Assembly: GCA_964621455.1 (NCBI GenBank)
Contig: CAZULW010000006.1
Location: 14,293 to 78,292 of the forward strand
Length of the DNA stretch: 64,000 nucleotides
Direction: 5' to 3'
Source of the DNA: G020354025 sp964621455
GTDB lineage: Bacteria; Fidelibacterota; Marinisomatia; SCGC-AAA003-L08; TS1B11
The position numbers were made by a program, and so were the translations under genes. The stretch's first letter is position 1. The number at the start of each line of letters is the position of its first letter. Below the pieces are notes generated by a model. It saw nothing but the letters and a program-made list of their open reading frames with translations, searched no databases and was not told where the DNA came from. Positions 58,393 through 64,000 of this stretch are shown here, in pieces.

Positions 58393-59448
58393 ATGGTGCG
58401 TAAAAAGGCTGTTGTGGCTTGCGTCCTCGTTCTGTGGGGATGCACTGGGTGGATCACGCAGGGGACTCCCGGCGCCGAAGACTGGTTCGCGGAATCGGGG
58501 CGCCGGGAGACCGCCACCCCTTACGAGGCGGCCGTGTTGGCTTTTCAGCAAAGCCCCATTGTCAAGGAGAAGTCGTGCCTGTCGTGTCACACCATCGGCG
58601 ACCGGGGCGGCACGGTAGGCCCTATCCTCGACCAGGTGGCCAACCGCCGGTCGGAGGACTGGCTGCGCAAGTGGCTGAAAGACCCCAACCAAATCAAGGC
58701 GAACACCAAGATGCCTAACTTAGAGCTCACTGACGCTGAGATCGACGAGCTCCTGGGCTATGCCCTTAAACTGAAGAAGGAGATTCCCACCCAGGCGATC
58801 CTGGCTTCGGGGGACAGTCCGGCGGTCAAGGGGAAGCGGCTGCTGGAAGCTTACGGCTGCAAGGCGTGCCACCGCATCGGTGACGAAGGCCGGTTTATCG
58901 GCGTGGACCTCACCTGGGTGGGCCACCGAAAAACGGAACTCTGGGAACGCCAGTGGCTGAAAGATCCCCCGGCCTGGAAGCCGGAAGCTTTTATGCCCAA
59001 CTGCCAGCTCACCGATCAGGAAGTGGAGGCCCTGGCCGCCTACCTGCATACGCTCCAGGGCCAGACCAACGAAGCCAGCCGGCGCTGGGAGACCCAGTCC
59101 CTGTTCTTCATGGGCGGATCGGCGGAGACGGCCGGGAAGATGATCTATGACCGCTTCGGCTGCTGGAGTTGCCACGGCCAGGGGGGGGGAAATGCCGACA
59201 AGAACCCCAACGCCGCCCCCAATGGGCAGGTGCCGGAGCTGTGGGGCGTGAAGAACCGCCGCTCCGAGCAGGAGATCAGGGGCACCATCCGGAACGGCTC
59301 CGTGCCAAAAAAGCTGAACCCGGAAGGACCGCCGCCCCCTTTCGTCTGTCCCGCTTGGGGAGAGAGCATCAGCGACCGGGAACTGGATATTCTAATCGCG
59401 TACGTGAACACCCTGGCACCCAAGGAGAGAAAATGGAAGTTTCGGTAA
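58393..59448 (+). CDS. Tri-heme c-type cytochrome lipoprotein
   Basis: The 351-residue product starts with a lipoprotein-like signal (VRKKAVVACVLVLWGC). Three heme-c sites are present: CLSCH near 57, CKACH near 155 and CWSCH near 258. Each of the first two is followed by W..(K/Q)WLKDP and MP(N).(E/Q)LTD.E, which supplies the distal Met ligand and is typical of cytochromes that dock with oxidase or photosynthetic-type electron chains. The last module has ELDILIAYVNTLAP. It should move electrons on the outer face of the inner membrane. Its end overlaps the next start by 16 bases. Confidence 0.88.
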   Translation: MVRKKAVVACVLVLWGCTGWITQGTPGAEDWFAESGRRETATPYEAAVLAFQQSPIVKEKSCLSCHTIGDRGGTVGPILDQVANRRSEDWLRKWLKDPNQIKANTKMPNLELTDAEIDELLGYALKLKKEIPTQAILASGDSPAVKGKRLLEAYGCKACHRIGDEGRFIGVDLTWVGHRKTELWERQWLKDPPAWKPEAFMPNCQLTDQEVEALAAYLHTLQGQTNEASRRWETQSLFFMGGSAETAGKMIYDRFGCWSCHGQGGGNADKNPNAAPNGQVPELWGVKNRRSEQEIRGTIRNGSVPKKLNPEGPPPPFVCPAWGESISDRELDILIAYVNTLAPKERKWKFR

Positions 59449-60077
59449 GAACAACTATGAAAATCCGCCGGATCGGGGTGCGGAGCTTGCTGGCCGCTGC
59501 GGTCCTGTCGGCGGCCTGGGGCCAGAATACCGGGGTGGTGGAAGGGTTCGTGGGCTTCGCCGAGAACTACCCGTCCCAACAGAAGCTCACCGTTACCAAA
59601 GACCAGACGGTGTGCGGACATTCGGTACTGGACAGGGAATTTGTGGTGGACCCGGCCACCAAGGGGCTGGCCAACGCGGTCATCTTCTGGGAGCTGCCGG
59701 AAGGACAGACCCGGTCCTCGGAAGAGGGCGAGCCCGCGATCCTGGCCCAGGAGAGCTGCCGCTACGAGCCCCATATCCAGGTGGCCAGCCCGAGTTCAAA
59801 GATTCTCCGCGTGCTCAACAACGACGGCATTCTGCACAACGTCCACGTGTTCGACAGCGAGGGGCAGACGTTCTTCAACTTCGCCCAGCCCGCCTTCAAA
59901 AAACAGATCGACAAGGAGCTGCCGGCCACCAAGGTGATCAACGTGAAGTGCGACGTCCATGAGTGGATGAATGCCTACATTCTTGTGCTGGACCAGGCGG
60001 TCCATGCCATTACCGACGAGCAGGGGCGCTTCCGCCTGGAAGGGCTGGCGCCGGGCCGGCAGCGCATCAGCATCTGA
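59433..60077 (+). CDS. Cupredoxin-like exported protein interrupted by a TGA
   Basis: ATG 59433 has AAGGAGAG just upstream; an ATG at 59457 gives a shorter signal (MKIRRIGVRSLLAAAVLSAA, WGQ). The 214-residue product has VVEGFVGFAENYPSQQKLTV, VCGHSVLDREFVVDPATKGL and a cupredoxin-like part ILRVLNNDGILHNVHVFDSE ... NVKCDVHEWMNAYILVLD whose His, Cys, His and Met could bind copper. It ends with a carboxypeptidase-regulatory-like segment (ITDEQGRFRLEGLAPGRQRI SI). TGA at 60075-60077 sits where Trp is expected: the frame continues HEGLGVSSKTVTVEPGKTVE VNFVIEGS to a TAG at 60162-60164. So the last 28 residues of the domain are lost, unless the TGA is read through or a sequence error. Confidence 0.82.
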   Translation: MEVSVRTTMKIRRIGVRSLLAAAVLSAAWGQNTGVVEGFVGFAENYPSQQKLTVTKDQTVCGHSVLDREFVVDPATKGLANAVIFWELPEGQTRSSEEGEPAILAQESCRYEPHIQVASPSSKILRVLNNDGILHNVHVFDSEGQTFFNFAQPAFKKQIDKELPATKVINVKCDVHEWMNAYILVLDQAVHAITDEQGRFRLEGLAPGRQRISI

Positions 60078-60289
60078 CACGAGGGATTGGGCGTCTCCAG
60101 CAAAACCGTGACGGTAGAACCTGGCAAGACGGTTGAAGTCAACTTCGTGATCGAGGGCAGCTAGGCTCACCGGCCCCTCCGGCCCGCCCGCCGAAAATAC
60201 ACTGCACCATGGAACGACCCCCCACATTCCGTAGTTTCACTCTAATGCTGCCAAAAGGCCCGTAGCACCAACCTGAGGAGGAAGGACAA

Positions 60290-61000
60290 ATGTTAAGCAC
60301 AATCGGCAGGACGATTTTGATCGGGACACTGGCCGCCGCCGCTGCCAGCCTTTGCTGTACCGGCAAGACTCTGCTGGCACCCCAGGCGGCCACCGAATTT
60401 CAGGTAACCAACAATGGTTCCAGCTCGTACCAAATCGACGGGCAGGCGAACCCGTCCTTGACGCTGCGGCGGGACTCTACCTACATATTCCACATTAACG
60501 CGCCGGGGCACCCCTTCTGGATCAAGACCGTGCAGTCCACCGGTTTGGGGAACGCCTACAACTTCGGCATCACCAATAACGGCATCACCCAGGGCGACTT
60601 GACCTTCACCGTCCCCGGCGACGCCCCCGAACTATTCTATAACTGCCAGTTCCATGCCGCCATGACCGGGACAATCACCATCGAGACCATAACCGCCACC
60701 AGCGACCGGGTGCGGCGGCCCGGAGGTTTCCGCCTGTACCCCAACTATCCCAACCCCTTCAACCCCACTTCGACCATCCGCTACGATCTGCCCGAGGCCG
60801 CCCGGGTCGCCCTGGCTATCTATGACGTCATGGGACGGGAGGTAGCTCGTCTCGTCGATGGTAATATGGAACCAGGTACTCACAGCGTCGAGTGGAATGG
60901 ACATGATCGTGCCGGCCGGGTGTTGCCTTCCGGCGTCTACATTGTCCACTTGGCGACACCGCAGGATCGCTTGTCCATCCGAATGATGCTGTTGAAATAG
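60290..61000 (+). CDS. Plastocyanin-like cupredoxin with C-terminal sorting domain
   Basis: The 236-residue product has a signal (ILIGTLAAAAASLCCTGKTL, possible lipobox LCC), a cupredoxin domain with INAPGHPFWIKTV (first His) and LFYNCQFHAAMTGTI (Cys, His, Met ligands near 122-130), then a sorting domain (YPNYPNPFNPTSTIRYDLPE, YDVMGREVARLVDGNMEPGT, WNGHDRAGRVLPSGVYIVHL) of the type on the M6 peptidase. It probably binds one type-1 copper and is placed at the cell surface. The AGGAGGAAGG before its ATG is strong. It belongs with the cytochromes upstream. Confidence 0.9.
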   Translation: MLSTIGRTILIGTLAAAAASLCCTGKTLLAPQAATEFQVTNNGSSSYQIDGQANPSLTLRRDSTYIFHINAPGHPFWIKTVQSTGLGNAYNFGITNNGITQGDLTFTVPGDAPELFYNCQFHAAMTGTITIETITATSDRVRRPGGFRLYPNYPNPFNPTSTIRYDLPEAARVALAIYDVMGREVARLVDGNMEPGTHSVEWNGHDRAGRVLPSGVYIVHLATPQDRLSIRMMLLK

Positions 61001-61188
61001 TTTGTCGCCATGTCCCGTACTAATTCCGCCGTCGGTGGGGCAGAATGCGGGGCTTACCCCTTTGCCAAGACATTGGAGCAAAGTTGAACAGGCCATGGCG
61101 GATGCGGCTCCAGCACCCTTGAACGACCAGGAAACCGACAGATAAGATTTAAACGATCCGAATAACAGATACCAATGAGTAGCTCAAA

Positions 61189-61734
61189 ATGATCAGATTA
61201 AAACCGGCCACGCTATTACCGGCTATACTACTGCCCCTGGCCCTTTTCGGCCAGTTCCGGCTGACCCCGGCTAATGGCACTATCAGTGGAACAGGACACG
61301 CCAAATCATACGACTTCCCAGTGGTGATTGAGGACTTCACGATCACGGTCAGTCCGGCGGACAGCGTCGGATATAAATCTATAACAGTGGAGATTCCCGC
61401 CAAAGCAATCACTACTGAGAACTTTGTACGTGACGGTTACATGCACATAAGCGTCATCAGGGTACGGAAGCACCCCGACATCACTTTCGTAGCCTCCATG
61501 GCAGCCGAGTTGGCCCCCGGCAGCGGCACCGTGGTTGGGAACCTGACCTTCAACGGCGTGACCAAAGAACAATCCGTAGAGGTGACTATCAGCGAACGTG
61601 ACGGCCGGCTGTATGCCAACGGCAGCTTCGTGGTTGTACCCACCGCGTTCGGATTGCCATTGGTTGTGATGGGTTCCATGAAGGTACAGGATCATGTTGA
61701 CCTCAACTTCGAATTTGAGATACCGGCGCCATGA
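61189..61734 (+). CDS. YceI-like exported protein
   Basis: The 181-residue product has a signal peptide (ATLLPAILLPLALFGQ) and a lipocalin-like beta-barrel pattern of the YceI family: FRLTPANGTISGTGHAKSYD, ITVEIPAKAITTENFVRDGY MH, HPDITFVASMAAELAPGSGT, VVGNLTFNGVTKEQSVEVTI. YceI proteins bind isoprenoids such as quinones. Together with the redox cluster upstream and menA elsewhere this may point to quinone handling. The stop overlaps the next start by four bases (ATGA). Confidence 0.75.
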   Translation: MIRLKPATLLPAILLPLALFGQFRLTPANGTISGTGHAKSYDFPVVIEDFTITVSPADSVGYKSITVEIPAKAITTENFVRDGYMHISVIRVRKHPDITFVASMAAELAPGSGTVVGNLTFNGVTKEQSVEVTISERDGRLYANGSFVVVPTAFGLPLVVMGSMKVQDHVDLNFEFEIPAP

Positions 61735-62003
61735 TTACTCCCGCCTCCCAACCTGATTTCGGTCCCGTGGCCGTATACCGAACTCGGCATTTCACAGTGA
61801 CAACCTTTGGTATGCTAATTGGCACGGGATTTTTCCTGGCTCTTCTACATTTCTGGTTCTATCTCGGTTACCGGCAGGTAGCCCTCCATGATGCCCGCTT
61901 GGTGTTGTTCGGCCTGCTGGTGTCCATTAGTGCATCCTTGGGGGCCTACTCTATGGCCTCGATACTGGATACTGGATTCTGGAGGCTCGACGCTGATTGC
62001 TGA
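61731..62003 (+). pseudogene. N-terminal fragment of an Lgt-like membrane protein, truncated by a repeat
   Basis: The frame starts MITPASQPDFGPVAVYRTRH and continues FTVTTFGMLIGTGFFLALLH, RQVALHDARLVLFGLLVSIS ASLGAYSMASILD, a pattern like the first two helices of prolipoprotein diacylglyceryl transferase-type proteins. After about 80 codons it runs into a GCTGATTGCTGAAGGCTGA repeat stretch and stops at 62003. The conserved Lgt core (His and Arg motifs) is missing. It overlaps the YceI-like gene by four bases, so it was once part of that operon. Confidence 0.55.
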
Positions 62004-62040
62004 AGGCTGACCGCTGCGTGCTGAGTGCTGATTGCTGATC
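61955..62040. repeat. GATACTGGATTCTGG / GCTGATTGCTGA repeat stretch
   Basis: GATACTGGATACTGGATTCT (61964-61983) followed by a tandem of GCTGATTGCTGAAGGCTGA and GCTGAGTGCTGATTGCTGAT units (61993-62038). It is of the same simple-tandem style as the other intergenic modules and terminates the Lgt-like frame. Confidence 0.6.
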
Positions 62041-62367
62041 TCGCGCACCAGGCGAACGACAGGCCTCGGCCGCTGGCTTATATTCCGGCGCTATGATTTT
62101 GATGCTATATCGTTGTGTGAGCGCTCCCGGCACTGGTTTTGGGGCCAATTATTTTTCTACAGGGAGATTCGTGCCTCCCGTCGAGCTACCCCTTTAAAAT
62201 GCGGAATTTTGTGTGGATTTTGTTGAATTTTGCACCGGTCATTGTTTCCCCAATCCCATGGATATAACCTTACGGACCCAACTCCGTATCATTTCAGATG
62301 CTATTTGATTGTCGGAAAGGCAACTATTGACTAAATTTCGGCAACACCAGCTCAAGGAAGGAGAAAA
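62041..62367. other. Intergenic stretch, no gene supported
   Basis: The remaining 327 bases before the 157-residue gene hold no convincing gene. Short tandem-like TGTGTGGATTTTGTTGAATTTTGC occurs near 62210-62233. The 80 bases before 62368 are AT-rich and end with AAGGAAGGAGAAAA, the ribosome binding site of the next gene. Confidence 0.45.
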
Positions 62368-62841
62368 ATGAAGACGTTTCAAATAACTCTGCTAAGCATG
62401 TTTCTGGTCGTGTCCCTCAACGGTCTGAATCAGGAGCATCCTCAAGAGCACCCGGCCGAACACCCCAGCGAAGCCATAACAATCGACAAGGACAACCTGG
62501 CGGCCGCCATCGAACAGTTCGTGGAGCAGGATGCCGCCATCAAGGGTGGGCATTTCCTTATACTGGATGACAAGACCGGGAAAGTCCTGAAACTGACATT
62601 AGATCGGGTTCACAAGGAGCGGTTGGCAAGCCTGGGCGATGACACCTACTTCGCCTGCGCCGACTTTAGTATCCCTAACCCTAAAGCCAAGACCTACGAC
62701 ATTGACATCTTCATGAAGGGTAAGGCACCGCACGATCTCAAGGTTACCGAGATCATGATCCATAAGGAGAATGGCAAGGAGCGCTATACCTGGTCAGAAT
62801 CGGAAGGTATCTGGGAAAGTGTGCCGAAAGAGGGCCGGTAA
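62368..62841 (+). CDS. Exported protein with EHP repeats, unknown
   Basis: The 157-residue product has a signal peptide (MKTFQITLLSMFLVVSLNGL) followed by a His/Glu-rich tandem (QEHPQEHPAEHPSEA) that could bind a metal. The mature domain (GHFLILDDKTGKVLKLTLDR VHKERLASLGDDTYFACADF, then KAKTYDIDIFMKGKAPHDLK) is beta-rich and not recognised. Strong ribosome binding site. It is convergent with the transglutaminase-like gene, with 23 bases between the stops. A metal-related periplasmic role would fit the copper cluster upstream but is inference. Confidence 0.7.
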   Translation: MKTFQITLLSMFLVVSLNGLNQEHPQEHPAEHPSEAITIDKDNLAAAIEQFVEQDAAIKGGHFLILDDKTGKVLKLTLDRVHKERLASLGDDTYFACADFSIPNPKAKTYDIDIFMKGKAPHDLKVTEIMIHKENGKERYTWSESEGIWESVPKEGR

Positions 62842-62864
62842 ATAGTAGTAGAGCTCCAGCGGTC

Positions 62865-63785
62865 TCAGTCAACGACCTTATAGGTAAAGCGGGTGGCATA
62901 ATCCTGTGTCACCCGCTGGTTTATTTTTACGTAGGGATAGACCAGGAAGTTGACTACCTCATCATTACTCCCCAGCGGTAGTGGAATATCGCGCCCGATT
63001 GAGAAATCTACCCTGCGCTCATCCAGATGACCAAAATAATACTCCTGCCGTTCGGAGTTCTTATCGGCTTCCGAAATATCAACCGGTATCCACCGGTCAT
63101 TGAGATAAAACTCCGTCCAGCAGTGGTATCCCCCTACGGAACCTTTCGGGCCTTCCGGGATCGGAAACCCGATATGAAACCTGGCCGGCACCTGACGGCT
63201 GCGGACCAGCACATTGAACAGGCTGTGGTAGTCCGTGCAGTTACCCTTTCCAACGTCACAGGCGTAGTTGGCATCACCCCGCCCCCAGCCTTCGCCGCTT
63301 TTGTCGTAGGTCATGTGCGCCAGGATGTATTCGTACACCCCGCGCCCGAAGTCGCCTTGTAATGCGGCGATACTGTCGGCAATATCGCGAAAGCGTGCCT
63401 CCAGGGGCACCAAGCGATATGAGGCCAGGTACAGTTCCTTTTCAAGCGGCGAACAGTCACCGGGGATGCCGACGGCCTCTTTCCGGTGGGCCCTGAAGGT
63501 TACAGACAGGGTATCGGGGCCGCTCAGACGCGTATTCACATAGACCATCCGGTTGCCGTAGACGGTGTCCGCCACCAGGGAAAATTCCAGGCCGGTTTTG
63601 ACCTGCAGGTCGGTGATGGTCTGGAAAGAATTACTACTCGGAAGAGGCACCCACGCCTCCAGGTGACCTTCCGCTTCGAATACGACTGTGTATTGAAAAT
63701 CGAAGGTCAGTTCACGTGCCCTTTCACCTGGCGTGCAGGCCAGGACCAGGCCCACGCCAGCCATCAGCAGGTGGTTGAATTGCAT
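62865..63785 (-). CDS. Transglutaminase-like lipoprotein
   Basis: The 306-residue product has a lipoprotein signal (MQFNHLLMAGVGLVLAC, Cys 17), an N-terminal beta-rich domain (FDFQYTVVFEAEGHLEAWVP) and a transglutaminase-like core with Cys in VGKGNCTDYHSLFNVLVRSR (near 182), His in GGYHCWTEFYLNDRWIPVDI (near 219) and Asp in PVDIS. Such secreted transglutaminase-like proteins are thought to be peptidases or crosslinkers. It is transcribed convergently towards the 62.4-kb gene. The region 63786-63902 upstream has no gene. Confidence 0.88.
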   Translation of the reverse strand: MQFNHLLMAGVGLVLACTPGERARELTFDFQYTVVFEAEGHLEAWVPLPSSNSFQTITDLQVKTGLEFSLVADTVYGNRMVYVNTRLSGPDTLSVTFRAHRKEAVGIPGDCSPLEKELYLASYRLVPLEARFRDIADSIAALQGDFGRGVYEYILAHMTYDKSGEGWGRGDANYACDVGKGNCTDYHSLFNVLVRSRQVPARFHIGFPIPEGPKGSVGGYHCWTEFYLNDRWIPVDISEADKNSERQEYYFGHLDERRVDFSIGRDIPLPLGSNDEVVNFLVYPYVKINQRVTQDYATRFTYKVVD

Positions 63786-63902
63786 GGGGAATATTACACA
63801 ATCGAACCAGGGAGATGGTTCATTTTAAGCGCGGTTTCAGATCTCTGCGTTTAGTCGGAAGCTAGATCACGTCGGGGGGAAATACTGAACATCTACCCGT
63901 TT

Positions 63903-64000
63903 TTATTTGGCGGGAACTGGTTCACTCTCTGGAAAGGACGCCGAGGCCTCACGTATTGCCTCCTTCAGCAAGGCATTGAGTTCCTGATTTTCATAAGACA
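63903..64000 (-). CDS. C-terminal end of a gene entering from beyond the right edge
   Basis: The minus-strand frame from the right edge reads SYENQELNALLKEAIREASA SFPESEPVPAK and stops at TAA 63905-63903. The charged helix followed by a Pro-rich tail is an ordinary C-terminus; too little is present to identify the protein. Confidence 0.5.
   Translation of the reverse strand, partial: SYENQELNALLKEAIREASASFPESEPVPAK

Noticed and set aside
60075..60077. TGA recoded as Trp or selenocysteine
   Set aside because: Many genes in the window end with TGA in the expected place and no SECIS-like hairpin was recognised; a nonsense change or sequence error is simpler.
1..64000. CRISPR array
   Set aside because: No regular spaced direct repeats of 24-40 bases were seen; the recurrent modules are irregularly spaced and intergenic.

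Overview
The window looks like a GC-rich chromosomal segment from a bacterium of the FCB group, most likely Candidatus Marinimicrobia/Neomarinimicrobiota or a close relative. The main clue is the C-terminal sorting-type domain with the NYPNPFNP motif on the M6 peptidase (46.6-48.8 kb) and the cupredoxin (60.3-61.0 kb), plus an orphan tail of the same domain at 55.1 kb. Supporting clues are an LptE of the FCB type, MenA, a copper-handling operon and c-type cytochromes. The taxonomic call is inference from protein style; there is no rRNA gene and I found no tRNA or CRISPR array.

Layout. 0-7 kb: a MazE-type antitoxin cut by the left edge, smpB, tyrS, a secreted alkaline phosphatase, a NatAB-like ABC exporter and an acidic lipoprotein. 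7-21.8 kb: uvrB, purD, a DUF433 gene with a broken partner, menA, a CPBP protease, a quinone reductase-like protein, a sigma-54 activator, lptE, asnS, nadE, a small envelope protein and comEC. 21.6-26.4 kb: an accessory zone. A 180-bp perfect direct repeat of the 3' end of comEC brackets a three-gene, lower-GC cassette with a HEPN-type protein; a second accessory pair (AAA ATPase plus Toprim-like DUF3226 protein) resembles a two-gene OLD/PARIS/AbiL-type defence unit. 26.4-34 kb: an RNase HII-YraN fusion, gamma-glutamyltransferase, signal peptidase I, three small envelope or coiled-coil proteins and a dipeptidase. 34-39.7 kb: a DUF3052 protein, a broken CE15 esterase, an SDR, and an alpha-oxoamine synthase with an acetoacetate-decarboxylase-like partner.

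39.7-42.8 kb: argG-argH, preceded by what I consider the best find of the window: a 27-codon leader peptide with 8 arginine codons that overlaps three mutually exclusive hairpins, the last an intrinsic terminator with eight Ts. This is the layout of a trp/his-type ribosome-mediated attenuator, here for arginine. 42.8-45.6 kb is an AT-richer accessory island with unknown genes, a truncated DUF5655-like gene and a trypsin-like protease. 45.8-50.8 kb holds a hydrolase, the M6 peptidase, a DUF72 protein and membrane proteins. 51-55 kb is a TetR/P-II-like/CopA/lipoprotein operon. 55-57.5 kb is a graveyard of gene tails. 57.6-61.7 kb is an exported electron-transfer or copper cluster: mono-heme and tri-heme lipoproteins, two cupredoxin-like proteins (one interrupted by a TGA where Trp is expected) and a YceI-like protein.

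A mosaic of short dispersed repeat modules fills many gaps between genes. The same modules have also entered genes: they encode the tail of UvrB, a linker of NadE and the hydrophobic segment of the small protein after nadE, and they abut the broken ends of at least three truncated genes.
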